Assembly: GCA_944321495.1 (NCBI GenBank)
Contig: CALULP010000036.1
Coordinates: 1 to 45,508 of the forward strand
Source: an uncultured Bacteroides sp.
GTDB taxonomy: Bacteria; Bacteroidota; Bacteroidia; Bacteroidales; Bacteroidaceae
Direction of reading: 5' to 3'
DNA length: 45,508 nucleotides
The notes under the pieces were generated by a model that was not told where the DNA came from, made no database searches, and saw only the letters and a program-made list of their open reading frames with translations. Both the position numbers and the translations under genes were made by a program. Position 1 is the stretch's first letter. Each line of letters begins with the position of its first letter. Of this stretch, positions 8,521-17,351 are shown piece after piece.

Positions 8521-8567
8521 AATTATCCTCCAAAAGTTATCAACAATTGTATTTATAAGTTCGTTTT

Positions 8568-8599
8568 CTTGTCAGATTTTCAAAATAAACCTATTTTTG
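8568..8599 (+). promoter_or_regulatory. Promoter of the psd-pssA operon
   Basis: CTTG (8568-8571) and TATTTTTG (8592-8599) are 20 bases apart; the -7 box is a full match. It lies 39 bases before the ATG at 8638. Because it falls inside the longer in-frame extension of psd, it argues for the downstream start. Confidence 0.65.
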
Positions 8600-8637
8600 C
8601 AAAACGATTTCATAGAATAGAAAAAACTGCTATACAA

Positions 8638-9324
8638 ATGGGCCGGTTGAAAAAACTCAAAAAGATACACATACACCGTGAGGGGACACATACCTTGGCG
8701 ATAGGCTTATTGATACTGCTCGTCATTGATGCGATCCTCTATTTCGGGTTCGACAATAAAATACCGTTTTACGTAGCTGCCATCCTCAGCATATTCACTT
8801 ACGGCATCATGGTCAATTTTTTCCGTTGCCCCATCCGTCTTTTTGGTGCAGACACCGAAAAAATTGTCGTAGCCCCGGCCGACGGCAAAGTGGTTGTAGT
8901 GGAAGAGGTGGAAGAAAACGAATATTTCCACGACCGACGTCTCATGGTTTCCATTTTCATGAGCCTTGTCAATGTACATGCCAACTGGTATCCCGTGGAC
9001 GGCACCATCCGAAGCGTCACCCACCAAAACGGCAAATTCCTTAAAGCCTGGCTGCCTAAGGCCAGCACCGACAACGAGCGTTCGACCATTATCATCGAGA
9101 CCCCGGAAGGCATAGAAGTCATGGCACGCCAGATAGCCGGCGCCATGGCACGACGCATCGTGACGTATGCCGAGCCGGGCGAAGACTGTTACATTGACGA
9201 GCACATGGGCTTTATCAAATTTGGCTCACGCGTGGACGTATTCCTTCCACCCGAAACCGAAGTCTTGGTAAAGCTGGGACAAAAAACCGTAGGCAACCAG
9301 ACCATCATCGCCAAACTCCCTTAA
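8638..9324 (+). CDS. psd: Phosphatidylserine decarboxylase (short PSD type)
   Basis: A 228-residue precursor that makes phosphatidylethanolamine from phosphatidylserine at the inner membrane. Two N-terminal membrane segments (about 20-60) precede the decarboxylase core, with [28 protein letters not shown] and the self-cleavage site FGS. Ser197 is the predicted residue converted to the pyruvoyl cofactor. The short length and FGS site fit the compact class seen in Bacteroidetes and archaea. I chose the ATG giving MGRLKKLKK because the promoter -7 box lies upstream of it and within any longer reading. It is directly followed, after 12 bases, by the synthase gene pssA, so the two steps of PE synthesis form one operon. 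Confidence 0.95.
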   Translation: MGRLKKLKKIHIHREGTHTLAIGLLILLVIDAILYFGFDNKIPFYVAAILSIFTYGIMVNFFRCPIRLFGADTEKIVVAPADGKVVVVEEVEENEYFHDRRLMVSIFMSLVNVHANWYPVDGTIRSVTHQNGKFLKAWLPKASTDNERSTIIIETPEGIEVMARQIAGAMARRIVTYAEPGEDCYIDEHMGFIKFGSRVDVFLPPETEVLVKLGQKTVGNQTIIAKLP

Positions 9325-9336
9325 AATCAGACCGAC

Positions 9337-10035
9337 ATGCCCAACTGCATTACCCGACACATTCCCAACACAGTGACCTGCCTGAATTTGTTTTCAGGAT
9401 GCATTGCTTGTGTCATGGCCTTCGAAAACCATTACGAATGGGCATTCCTTTTCATCGTCCTCAGTGCCGTATTCGATTTTTTCGACGGCATGCTGGCACG
9501 CCTGCTCCACGCTTACTCCAATATAGGAAAGGACCTCGACTCGCTTGCCGATGACGTAAGTTTTGGCGTGGCGCCTTCAGTCATGGTATTTTCCCTGTTG
9601 CGCGAAACGTGTCCCGACACCGGCATAAGTTCCTGGCTGCCCTATACGGCCTTTCTCATTGCAGTGTTCTCTGCCTTACGATTGGCCAAATTCAACAACG
9701 ACAGCCGCCAGACCAGCTCATTCATCGGGTTGCCCGTGCCGGCCAACGCCCTGTTCTGGGCTTCTTTGGTAACGGGAGGGCACGACTTTCTGACAACACA
9801 TCCCGACTTGACGGCAGGTGTTTTGCTGCTTGTCGTCCTGTTCTCTTGGCTGCTGGTATCGGAAATCCCCATGTTTTCACTGAAGTTTAAAAACCTGAAG
9901 TGGGAAAGCAACAAAGTAAGTTTCACATTCCTCTTAGTGTGCATTCCGCTCTTGGCATTGCTCGGGATGTGCAGTTTTGCCGCCATCATCATATGGTACA
10001 TCCTACTATCGCTGGCAACCTGGAGAAAACCTTAA
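9337..10035 (+). CDS. pssA: CDP-diacylglycerol-serine O-phosphatidyltransferase
   Basis: A 232-residue integral membrane CDP-alcohol phosphatidyltransferase that joins serine to CDP-diacylglycerol. The family signature D-G-x2-A-R-x8-G-x3-D-x3-D is complete (D50, G51, A54, R55, G64, D68, D72), starting FFDGMLARLL. About six to eight hydrophobic helices are present. The product feeds directly to the phosphatidylserine decarboxylase encoded upstream. The following small DUF4834-like gene starts 13 bases after its stop, so the operon continues. Confidence 0.97.
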   Translation: MPNCITRHIPNTVTCLNLFSGCIACVMAFENHYEWAFLFIVLSAVFDFFDGMLARLLHAYSNIGKDLDSLADDVSFGVAPSVMVFSLLRETCPDTGISSWLPYTAFLIAVFSALRLAKFNNDSRQTSSFIGLPVPANALFWASLVTGGHDFLTTHPDLTAGVLLLVVLFSWLLVSEIPMFSLKFKNLKWESNKVSFTFLLVCIPLLALLGMCSFAAIIIWYILLSLATWRKP

Positions 10036-10048
10036 TCCCCTACTGTTT

Positions 10049-10330
10049 ATGTTCAAACTACTCGGCATCTTATTTTTCGGGGTCATAGCCTTGTTGCTTC
10101 TCGGCATTGCCCTACTGGGGCGCATACTGGGAGGCATCTTCGGCATAAAGCCGCGTTCTTTCCACGGGCAAGACGCAAATGCCCGGCAACAGTCCGCTTC
10201 CGGCAACGCACAAGCCTCCACGGCGGGCAATGCCACCGCCCGGCGTTCCTCCACCAAACGGGAAAAACTATTTGCTGAAGACGAAGGAGAATATGTGGAC
10301 TACGAAGAAGTGAAAGAAGACGGGAAGTGA
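10049..10330 (+). CDS. DUF4834-like small membrane protein
   Basis: A 93-residue protein of unknown function. It has one strongly hydrophobic N-terminal segment (about 3-28, GILFFGVIALLLLGIALLG). A Gly/Ala/Ser/Gln-rich disordered stretch follows, then an acidic tail (EDEGEYVDYEEVKED). This layout matches the small Bacteroidetes DUF4834 proteins found after phospholipid genes. I chose the ATG 13 bases after pssA; the upstream in-frame Met would overlap pssA. It is the last gene of the psd-pssA unit and faces tadA tail to tail. Confidence 0.75.
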   Translation: MFKLLGILFFGVIALLLLGIALLGRILGGIFGIKPRSFHGQDANARQQSASGNAQASTAGNATARRSSTKREKLFAEDEGEYVDYEEVKEDGK

Positions 10331-10345
10331 CGATTCTTCCGGAAA

Positions 10346-10783
10346 TCAACGGCGTTTTCCTGCAAAAAAGTTTTTCATCAAGGCGGCACATTCATCGGCA
10401 AGTATTCCTTTTACCACCTCGGTTTTAGGATGGAGCGCCTGCGGGGCAAACCGCTGATATCCCCGTTTCTCATCTTCCGCCCCATACACCAGGCATTTCA
10501 GTTGTGCCCACCCCAGGGCACCGGCACACATCACACAAGGTTCCACCGTGACATACAGCGTACACTCGTTCAAATACTTTCCCCCCAGTGTAGAAGCAGC
10601 AGCGGTAATGGCCTGCATCTCGGCATGGGCAGTAACATCCGTCAGAGCCTCTGTCAGGTTATAAGCCCGGGCGATGACACGGTCACGGCACACCACAACC
10701 GCCCCGATGGGGATTTCGCCCCGTTCACCCGCTTTCCGGGCTTCCGCCAGCGCTTGTCTCATATAGTAGGCATGGTCATTCAT
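10346..10783 (-). CDS. tadA: tRNA-adenosine(34) deaminase TadA
   Basis: A 145-residue zinc deaminase that converts A34 of tRNA-Arg(ACG) to inosine. The zinc and proton-shuttle motif HAE (H53, E55) and the second zinc motif PCVMC (C83, C86) are intact. EIPIGAVVV and the C-terminal LMKNFFAGKR are typical of bacterial TadA rather than guanine or cytosine deaminases. Its start overlaps the stop of an upstream small gene by four bases, so translation is probably coupled. It converges on the DUF4834-like gene, with only 15 bases between stops. Confidence 0.93.
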   Translation of the reverse strand: MNDHAYYMRQALAEARKAGERGEIPIGAVVVCRDRVIARAYNLTEALTDVTAHAEMQAITAAASTLGGKYLNECTLYVTVEPCVMCAGALGWAQLKCLVYGAEDEKRGYQRFAPQALHPKTEVVKGILADECAALMKNFFAGKRR

Positions 10784-11013
10784 CTTCTCATGTCATGCTC
10801 GCCGAACAAGGTAGGATAGTCTTCCTCCATATTTTTATAGATAAACCTGAGAATAGTTTCCCTGAACCAACGCGACTTGTTCGTGATTCTGTACCGGGCC
10901 AGATAGCGGTCCACCAAGCGCAGTTCTTCCTCGCTCAACAGGCACACGATGCGACGTTCTCGCTTAGGCGTGCCAAGGGTGGCTTTTGGACAGGTTTTAT
11001 CTCTTTTTCTCAT
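10780..11013 (-). CDS. Small basic protein, ribbon-helix-helix-like
   Basis: A 77-residue basic protein. The segment ERRIVCLLSEEELRLVDRYL, then KSRWFRETILRFIY, gives the strand-helix-helix pattern of ribbon-helix-helix proteins, including accessory MobC-like and antitoxin-like regulators. This is pattern recognition, not a firm family match. There is no toxin or mobilization gene nearby. Its TGA overlaps the tadA ATG by four bases, so it is most likely a housekeeping partner or local regulator transcribed with tadA. A minus-strand TATCTTTG box lies 9 bases upstream of its start. Confidence 0.65.
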   Translation of the reverse strand: MRKRDKTCPKATLGTPKRERRIVCLLSEEELRLVDRYLARYRITNKSRWFRETILRFIYKNMEEDYPTLFGEHDMRR

Positions 11014-11021
11014 ACACCGGA

Positions 11022-11050
11022 CAAAGATAACGAAAATATCATTACCTTTG
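11022..11050. promoter_or_regulatory. Divergent -7 elements between the tadA unit and the GH20 gene
   Basis: TATCTTTG on the minus strand (11022-11029) and TACCTTTG on the plus strand (11043-11050) are both perfect TAnnTTTG boxes, back to back. Neither has a clear TTTG at -33. The minus box is very close to the start codon, so a near-leaderless transcript would result. Confidence 0.4.
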
Positions 11051-11079
11051 TTTCGTTATAATCAATTTATCCATCATTA

Positions 11080-13434
11080 ATGTTACTCATGAACAAACTT
11101 AGCCACCTCGTCTTGGCAGGGCTTCTTGCCCTGGCATGCACATCGTGTGCCCGCCAAGACATCGAAGCCAGTTACCAGGTAGTGCCTCTCCCCCAAGAGG
11201 TCAGTTTAAACGCTGAAGCGCCTTTCCGCTTGAACCGGAATACGCTCATTGCCTATCCGGAAGGAAACGATTTATTAAAACGCAATGCCGAGTTCCTGGC
11301 CGAATACATCGGACAAGCCACAGGCTTTGTATTGCCTACCCAAGGCCTTGCCGAGGGGAAAGAGCCGGCCAAACACAGCATCGTGCTGGGGCTTTCGGCA
11401 GACATCGCCAACAAGGAAGGTTATGTGCTGGACGTACAGGCAGACAATGTGTTCCTCAACGGACAGACGCCCAACGGCGTATTCTACGGCATCCAGACAT
11501 TACGTAAAGCCATCCCGGCACAAACCACTGCGACGGACATCCTGCTGCCCGCAGGCGTCATCAACGACGAACCACGCTTCCCCTACCGCGGCCTGCACCT
11601 CGACGTAAGCCGCCACTTCTTCCCGCTGGAGTTTATCAAAGAATACATCGACCTATTGGCACTGCACAACATGAACACGTTCCACTGGCACCTGACCGAT
11701 GACCAAGGCTGGCGCATCGAGATAAAGCGTTACCCCAAGCTTACCGAAGTAGGGGCCACGCGCAACCGCACCGTTATCGGCAAGAACTCCGGCAAGTATG
11801 ACAACACGCCCTACGGCGGCTTCTACACCCAAGAAGAAGCCCGCGAAATCGTGAAATACGCCCGTGAGCGATACATCGACGTCATTCCCGAAGTAGACCT
11901 GCCGGGACACATGCTGGCCGCCTTGGCGGCTTATCCGGAACTGGGCTGCACAGGCGGGCCGTATGAGGTCTGCCCGGAGTGGGGCATATTCGAAGATGTC
12001 CTTTGCATCGGCAATGACAAAACATTCGAGTTCCTGGAAGGCGTAATGGAGGAAATCATCGACATCTTCCCCTCGCGCTACATCCACATCGGAGGCGACG
12101 AATGCCCCCGTACCCGTTGGCAAAGTTGCCCCAAATGCCAGGCCCGCATCAAAGCCGAAGGACTGAAAGCCGACAAGAACCACACGGCAGAAGACCGCCT
12201 GCAAAGCTACTGCATGACCCGCATCGAAAAGTTCCTCAACGCCCACGGACGCCAAATCATCGGCTGGGATGAAATCCTGGACGGGGATGTGGCACCCAAC
12301 GCCACCGTCATGTCGTGGCGCGGCATGGAAGGAGGCATCAAGGCCGCCCAGCTGGGACACGATGTCATCATGGTGCCCACATCGTATGCCTACCTGGACT
12401 ATTACCAGACAGACGACCTGACGGACGAGCCCTTCGGCATAGGCGGATACGTGCCCGTGGAAAAGGTGTACAGCCTGGAGCCCGTACCGGCCGCCCTCAC
12501 CGCCGAACAGGCCAAGCACATCCTCGGCGCACAAGCCAACCTGTGGACGGAATACATCCTCACCCCCGAACATGCCGAATACATGATACTGCCCCGCATC
12601 GCCGCCCTCTGCGAAGTACAATGGACACAACCCGAAAAGAAAGACTTCCAAGACTTTGCCAAACGCCTGGTAAGCCTCATGAAACTCTACCAACGCGACG
12701 GGCTGAATTATGCCAAACACATCTTCAACCTCAAGGCCGCCTTTACGCCCGATGCCGCCAACAAAACCATCAACGTTACCTTGGGCACGGTAGACGACGC
12801 GCCCATCTACTATACGCTGGACGGCACCGAACCCACTACCGCCTCCACCCTGTACGACGGACAGCCGGTGACCATCAGCCAGACAGCCGGTTTCTGCGCC
12901 GTAGCCATCCGCCCCGAGGGGAACAGCAAGGTGGTAAAACGCGACATCGACTTCAACAAAGCCACCCTGTGCCCCATCACCCTCACCGGGCAACAGCCGG
13001 CCGCCAACTATGCCTACGACGGTGCCATCACCTTGGTTGACGGCATGAAAGGAAGCAACAGTTATACCAACGGAGCCTGGCTGGGCTTCATCGGCGGCGA
13101 CGTAACCGCCGTTATCGATTTAGGAGCCCCGACCGAGATACAACACGTGGCCATCAATGCCAACATTTCCATGGACAACTGGATTATGGGATGCAAAGGA
13201 CTGGAAGTGGCCGTATCGGACGACAACGAAACATTCCGGCCCGTATCTTCCATGGTTTTCCCCGACGAGACCGACCTTCACAAAAACGACATCGAAACGT
13301 ATGAAGCCTCGTTCAACCCCGTGGAAGCCCGCTACGTGAAAGTGGCCGCCCGCCCGTTTGCCGCCCTGCCCAAGGGACATGACGGAGCCGGGAAAGCCCC
13401 CTACTTGTTCATCGACGAAATTTCGATAGACTAA
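11080..13434 (+). CDS. GH20 beta-N-acetylhexosaminidase lipoprotein
   Basis: A 784-residue exported enzyme that removes terminal beta-linked GlcNAc/GalNAc by substrate-assisted catalysis. The N-terminus is a lipoprotein-type signal (LLALACTSC). An N-terminal GH20b domain (about 30-155) and the TIM barrel (about 158-500) follow. The barrel carries FHWHLTDDQGWR and the catalytic pair in HIGGDECPRTRW (D340-E341 counted from the first Met). A chitobiase C-terminal-like domain (about 550-630) and a discoidin/F5-8 type C module (about 640-784) complete it. This architecture is common in mucin- and N-glycan-degrading Bacteroides. It is monocistronic, with a strong terminator downstream. The second Met (codon 4) may be the true start. 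Confidence 0.95.
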   Translation: MLLMNKLSHLVLAGLLALACTSCARQDIEASYQVVPLPQEVSLNAEAPFRLNRNTLIAYPEGNDLLKRNAEFLAEYIGQATGFVLPTQGLAEGKEPAKHSIVLGLSADIANKEGYVLDVQADNVFLNGQTPNGVFYGIQTLRKAIPAQTTATDILLPAGVINDEPRFPYRGLHLDVSRHFFPLEFIKEYIDLLALHNMNTFHWHLTDDQGWRIEIKRYPKLTEVGATRNRTVIGKNSGKYDNTPYGGFYTQEEAREIVKYARERYIDVIPEVDLPGHMLAALAAYPELGCTGGPYEVCPEWGIFEDVLCIGNDKTFEFLEGVMEEIIDIFPSRYIHIGGDECPRTRWQSCPKCQARIKAEGLKADKNHTAEDRLQSYCMTRIEKFLNAHGRQIIGWDEILDGDVAPNATVMSWRGMEGGIKAAQLGHDVIMVPTSYAYLDYYQTDDLTDEPFGIGGYVPVEKVYSLEPVPAALTAEQAKHILGAQANLWTEYILTPEHAEYMILPRIAALCEVQWTQPEKKDFQDFAKRLVSLMKLYQRDGLNYAKHIFNLKAAFTPDAANKTINVTLGTVDDAPIYYTLDGTEPTTASTLYDGQPVTISQTAGFCAVAIRPEGNSKVVKRDIDFNKATLCPITLTGQQPAANYAYDGAITLVDGMKGSNSYTNGAWLGFIGGDVTAVIDLGAPTEIQHVAINANISMDNWIMGCKGLEVAVSDDNETFRPVSSMVFPDETDLHKNDIETYEASFNPVEARYVKVAARPFAALPKGHDGAGKAPYLFIDEISID

Positions 13435-13472
13435 TGCCGTGACCCTGACGTAAGCCACGGGGTCTTTCCAAT

Positions 13473-13519
13473 GAGGTAATAAGGCACAACAACACCGTGC
13501 CTTATTACCTCTTTTTTTT
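13473..13519 (+). terminator. Rho-independent terminator of the GH20 gene
   Basis: A perfect 15-bp stem (13473-13487 with 13497-13511), a 9-base loop, then eight T residues (13512-13519). It lies 38 bases after the stop codon. Confidence 0.92.
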
Positions 13520-13553
13520 CAGGCAAAGGCAACCTTTTACCCGCACCGTATCA

Positions 13554-13646
13554 CCACCGGGCAAGCACTGTACCGCTACCGGGCAAGCACCGTACCGCTA
13601 CCGGGCAAGCGTTGTAACGCTACCGGGCGAGCGTCATAGCGCTACC
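13554..13646. repeat. 22-bp tandem repeat array, copy 2 (4 units plus partial)
   Basis: The motif CTACCGGGCAAGC or a near variant recurs at 13554, 13576, 13598 and 13620, with a partial CTACC at 13642, a strict 22-base period. Each unit holds a small inverted repeat such as GCGTTGTAACGC. Read on the minus strand the unit begins GGTAGCGTTACAACGC, closely matching the array at 34.4 kb. It lies between the GH20 terminator and the 3' end of the MBOAT gene. Confidence 0.88.
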
Positions 13647-13724
13647 CACACGCGCATAAACCACTACGAATGAGGAACAAACACAAGGAAAAGAAAGGGA
13701 AAGCACCGGGAACCCGGCAGACCG

Positions 13725-15242
13725 TCAGAACTGGAAATAAATGAACGGCTGCACATCCGCCCCCTTTACCTGGATGACGAGCCAAATGGCAGCCACCACC
13801 AGCAACGCCTTGCCCCACAACGGCAGCCGCGTCACCACCCGGCAGCCCACTCCTTCCCACGAAGCCGGCAAGAAATGCAAGAGATAGCCCAGCGCCATCA
13901 GCCCGAACACCTCCGGATAACCCGCCAGCAACTGCGGGAACACCTCCGGGCGGAAAGCGGTAAACATCTGCCCCAGCATGGCCATGGACGCGGAAAAATC
14001 GGCATTGCGGAAGAATATCCAGCAAAAGCACACGAAGTGGAACGTCACAACCACCCCCAGCACCCGGCGGATGCCCGCCGGGCGCCACCCTTTCGGCCTG
14101 CCCGTGAGAAACATCCACGCCTTGTGCAACGCCAATGCCACCCCGTGCAACATGCCCCAAAGCACGAAGTTCCACGACGCGCCGTGCCACAGGCCACCCA
14201 GGAACATGGTGATAATCAGGTTGACATACTGCCGCACCCGCCCCTTGCGGTTACCCCCCAAAGAGATGTACAGGTAATCCCGCAGCCAGGAAGACAGCGA
14301 GATGTGCCACCGACGCCAGAACTCGGTGACCGACGCCGACTTATAGGGCGAATCGAAATTCACCGGAAAACGGAATCCCAGCAACAAGGCAATGCCGATG
14401 GCCATGTCACTGTAACCCGAAAAGTCGCAGTAAATCTGCAACGCATAGCCGTACACGCCCATCAGGTTCTCCAGCCCCGAATACAGCGAAGGGTTGGCAA
14501 AGACGCGCTCCACAAAGTTCACGCTGATATAGTCCGAAATCACCGCCTTTTTCAGCAAACCGCCCACGATGAGGAACACGCCCCGCCCGAACATCTCCTG
14601 CGACACGAACAGCGGGCGGCGAATCTGCGGGATAAAGTCCCTTGCCCGCACGATGGGACCTGCCACCAACTGCGGGAAAAAGGACACGTAGAAGGCATAG
14701 TCCAGCAGGGAAGACAAGGGTTGTATCTGCCTGCGGTACACATCGATGGTATAGCTCAACGACTGGAACGTGAAAAACGAGATGCCCACGGGCAGGAAGA
14801 TGTCAAACGGAGTGAACGTGCCGCCCGTCAGCGACGCCACTACCTCGCCCAGGAAATTGGTGTATTTGAAGTAGGCCAGCAGCCCCAGGTTGACCGTCAG
14901 GCTCAACGCCACCAGGGCCTTACGCCGCCACTGCACCGTGGCGCGCGCCATCAGGCGGGCAATCAGGAAATCGCTCACCGTCACCACCGCCAGCAGGAAG
15001 AAATACATCCCGCTGCTCTTGTAGTAGAAATAGTAAGAAAAAAGGGTGACAAAGAGCAGGCGGGCCGTCATCTTCTTCCGCAAAAGGATATACACCAGCA
15101 CAAAGCCGGCAAACAGCCACAGGAAAATGCCGCTTTTGAATATCATCGGCGCCTGCGGGTCGTACTTCAAAACATCGAGCAGGCGGGCGGGGTCTATGCC
15201 AAGTGCCGCCCACAGTTGGTCAAAGTCCGTCTTCATAAGCAC
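13725..15242 (-). CDS. MBOAT family O-acyltransferase (AlgI/DltB-like)
   Basis: A 505-residue inner-membrane protein with about ten or more helices. It has the MBOAT signatures RRWHISLSSWLRDYLYISLG (His313) and GGLWHGASWNF (His353, predicted catalytic). SFFTFQSLSYTIDVYR and FFPQLVAGPIVRA are typical of AlgI/PatA-type enzymes. Such proteins transfer acyl groups from a cytoplasmic donor across the membrane to a periplasmic partner that acylates a polysaccharide, peptidoglycan or teichoic acid. The partner here is probably the SGNH protein encoded immediately upstream, whose end overlaps this start by 17-23 bases depending on the Met used. The acceptor polymer cannot be deduced. Confidence 0.92.
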   Translation of the reverse strand: MLMKTDFDQLWAALGIDPARLLDVLKYDPQAPMIFKSGIFLWLFAGFVLVYILLRKKMTARLLFVTLFSYYFYYKSSGMYFFLLAVVTVSDFLIARLMARATVQWRRKALVALSLTVNLGLLAYFKYTNFLGEVVASLTGGTFTPFDIFLPVGISFFTFQSLSYTIDVYRRQIQPLSSLLDYAFYVSFFPQLVAGPIVRARDFIPQIRRPLFVSQEMFGRGVFLIVGGLLKKAVISDYISVNFVERVFANPSLYSGLENLMGVYGYALQIYCDFSGYSDMAIGIALLLGFRFPVNFDSPYKSASVTEFWRRWHISLSSWLRDYLYISLGGNRKGRVRQYVNLIITMFLGGLWHGASWNFVLWGMLHGVALALHKAWMFLTGRPKGWRPAGIRRVLGVVVTFHFVCFCWIFFRNADFSASMAMLGQMFTAFRPEVFPQLLAGYPEVFGLMALGYLLHFLPASWEGVGCRVVTRLPLWGKALLVVAAIWLVIQVKGADVQPFIYFQF

Positions 15243-16602
15243 GCCTCCTGTCGTATTGCAGTTTACCGTATATCAGCGCCTCGTAAAGCAACCCTGCCAG
15301 ATACTTGCCGCCATGAAAATTGATGTGTGTATAGTCGAGATTGGCCTGCGCCGGCTTTGCCTCCACCAGCCGTGCCATGCTTGCCTCGCCGCCCATTGCC
15401 TCATAGAGGTTCCAGAATGCCACGGCGTTATCGGCAGCCATATTCTGCTGGTAGCGCACCAGGCTCTTGATGCAGGGCAGGGTGCGCAGCATGCCGTCCT
15501 CATCCTTGTAATCGCGGTCGCCCACGCCTACCACAAGTATGCCGGCATCGGGGAAAGCCAGTTTCAGACTGTCTATCACAGGCTTCATGCCCACGGCATA
15601 ATAGGTATAGTCGCGCACCTGTTCGTTGGCCACATTCAGCCCGTATTGCAACACGATGAGGTCGTAAGGCCGCAGGGCATTGAACTGCCGCAAGGTTTCC
15701 ATCGGGATGCGCCGCAAAGAGAGTCCGGTAGTGGCACGCAACGAGAAGTTATCCAGTACAATGCCCTCCGCGCCGTCCATCACCGCCCCGTAAAACACGG
15801 TAGAATCGGCCTGCTCCACCGTCCAGCGCACCGAGCCTATGCGGCCTTCCACCGCCATCTGCTGCAGGCTGTCCGAAGGGAAGAAGGTCCGGGTAAGGGT
15901 TGCCCCGCGGTTGACCTGCGCGGAAAGCGTCAGACGGCCTCCGGCATGTACTTGGAAGAAGATGGAAGCACGCCGGCACGTATCGAGCAAGGAGGCATAC
16001 TCTTTCTGCCCGCGCAGTTCCACATACGCTCCTTGCTTGGGAAGGAAATACTGCCCGGACAGTCCCTGCAAACGCCGGTCAAAGCCCAGGCTGTCCGTTG
16101 CCTGGTGGCTCTCCCAACCCTTAAAGTCATGGCGCACCGTGGGACGGAACTGGTTGGTTGCCGAAGTGACGGGCACAAAACCGACGCCACGCCCTCCATA
16201 GCGTTGCTGCAACATTTCCCGCAAATCGGCCGTAAGAATATCCGCTTCGATGAAAGAATCACCCAGATAAGCGATGCGTACCGGACCCGGGCGGTCAGCC
16301 AATTCGTCCAAAGCACGGTAAAAAGGAACCATTCCCCGTAAAGTGGAGTCACTGTAGTCTTCGATGCACGTCATCCCCGTGCGGCAGGTGTCCACAAACG
16401 CCGGCTTTACCTTGGGCGGGGGCGGCAACAGCGTATCTGCCTCTTCCACCACGGTCTTCACCGGACGGACATCGGACAACAGGTCTACCCTCCGCAACGT
16501 ATGCCCGCCCCATTGCAATCCGGGCAAAGCATGCAGGAGCAATAAAGCCGACAACACGCAGAGCGTCAGCCAAACGGTATGGTTCAATTTGTTCTTTCCC
16601 AT
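15220..16602 (-). CDS. SGNH/GDSL hydrolase-fold protein, probable O-acetyltransferase or esterase partner of MBOAT
   Basis: A 460-residue protein with one N-terminal membrane anchor (about 9-28) and a proline-rich linker (LLPPPPKVKP). The periplasmic SGNH domain starts near residue 105. Block I is AYLGDSFIEA (Ser116 nucleophile), a later block is IVLQYGLNVA, and DYTHINFHGG near residue 430 supplies the catalytic Asp/His. Acyltransferases such as PatB and AlgX/AlgJ share this fold and act with an MBOAT channel, so it may transfer rather than hydrolyse acyl groups. It is the middle gene of a tetR-SGNH-MBOAT operon and starts 24 bases after the regulator gene. Confidence 0.85.
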   Translation of the reverse strand: MGKNKLNHTVWLTLCVLSALLLLHALPGLQWGGHTLRRVDLLSDVRPVKTVVEEADTLLPPPPKVKPAFVDTCRTGMTCIEDYSDSTLRGMVPFYRALDELADRPGPVRIAYLGDSFIEADILTADLREMLQQRYGGRGVGFVPVTSATNQFRPTVRHDFKGWESHQATDSLGFDRRLQGLSGQYFLPKQGAYVELRGQKEYASLLDTCRRASIFFQVHAGGRLTLSAQVNRGATLTRTFFPSDSLQQMAVEGRIGSVRWTVEQADSTVFYGAVMDGAEGIVLDNFSLRATTGLSLRRIPMETLRQFNALRPYDLIVLQYGLNVANEQVRDYTYYAVGMKPVIDSLKLAFPDAGILVVGVGDRDYKDEDGMLRTLPCIKSLVRYQQNMAADNAVAFWNLYEAMGGEASMARLVEAKPAQANLDYTHINFHGGKYLAGLLYEALIYGKLQYDRRRAYEDGL

Positions 16603-16626
16603 TATCCGGCACCGTCACCTTGTTTA

Positions 16627-17271
16627 TTACTGATGCTGCTTCTGGCGGTATTCACTGATAAACTTGTCCAGCAGCACGGCACCTTTTTCGGTAGAAATCC
16701 CACGCAGGGAGGTAAACATAATGGATTCGTACACTTCCAGGAAGGGGTATTTGTTGCAAAGGTCGGTACTCATCAGTACGTCCAGCTGCTCGCGCACCAG
16801 CAAGCCTACGATGGCAAAATTAATATCATCACGGAAATATCCCTGCTTCACGCCTTGGCGGAAAAAGCTGACGGTATCTTCCGCACTCCGGCTATCGCCA
16901 TTCTTTATCAGATTGTATGCTCGGGGATAACGCTTGATGTCCTCAAAAAAGCGTTTGTTGGTGCCATGGAATTTCTCGATGTTGCGCTGGTAACCTTTCA
17001 GAAGCACTTCAAGCACGTTGTCCGAGTTCTCACGCACCTCTTTCAGATAGTTGTCCATTTCCTCCTGGCCGCGGCGCACGCATTCCATCAGCAACGTTTC
17101 CTTATCGGCAAACATCTCGTAAAGCGTACGTTTGGATATCCCGAAAGACGAAGCAATATCGTCCATCGTCACACTCTTGATGCCATTCTTCTCAAACAGT
17201 CCTATGGCAGCATCAATGATTTTTACTCTCAGCTTCAACCTCGATGCCGTATGCTTCGCACTTTCAGCCAT
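16627..17271 (-). CDS. TetR/AcrR family transcriptional regulator
   Basis: A 214-residue one-component regulator. The N-terminal HTH spans about residues 16-62, with IIDAAIGLFEKNGIKSVTMD and then SFGISKRTLYEMFADKETLL, the classical TetR helix-turn-helix. The C-terminal part is an all-helical ligand/dimer domain without a recognisable ligand signature. It is the first gene of the unit with the SGNH and MBOAT genes, so it may control polymer O-acylation as well as itself. Its promoter overlaps the terminator hairpin of the neighbouring hydrolase gene. Confidence 0.92.
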   Translation of the reverse strand: MAESAKHTASRLKLRVKIIDAAIGLFEKNGIKSVTMDDIASSFGISKRTLYEMFADKETLLMECVRRGQEEMDNYLKEVRENSDNVLEVLLKGYQRNIEKFHGTNKRFFEDIKRYPRAYNLIKNGDSRSAEDTVSFFRQGVKQGYFRDDINFAIVGLLVREQLDVLMSTDLCNKYPFLEVYESIMFTSLRGISTEKGAVLLDKFISEYRQKQHQ

Positions 17272-17319
17272 TGCGTTATTCCTTTCTTAGGCGGGTATTT
17301 TTGACGTAGTAAAACGCAA

Positions 17320-17351
17320 CAAATATACAAAAAGGAAACCCTACGGACAAA
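17320..17351 (-). promoter_or_regulatory. tetR operon promoter
   Basis: On the minus strand TTTG (17348-17351) and TATATTTG (17320-17327) are 20 bases apart, a complete Bacteroidetes consensus. The -33 box lies in the loop of the adjoining terminator hairpin. The -7 box is 49 bases upstream of the tetR start. Confidence 0.7.

Noticed and set aside
10780..11013. Mobilization or integrative-element gene (MobC-like RHH)
   Set aside because: There is no relaxase, integrase or other element gene, and the gene is translationally coupled to tadA.
13554..13646. Possible CRISPR array
   Set aside because: The units are directly adjacent with no spacers, are degenerate, and no cas genes are present. 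Tandem intergenic repeats fit better.
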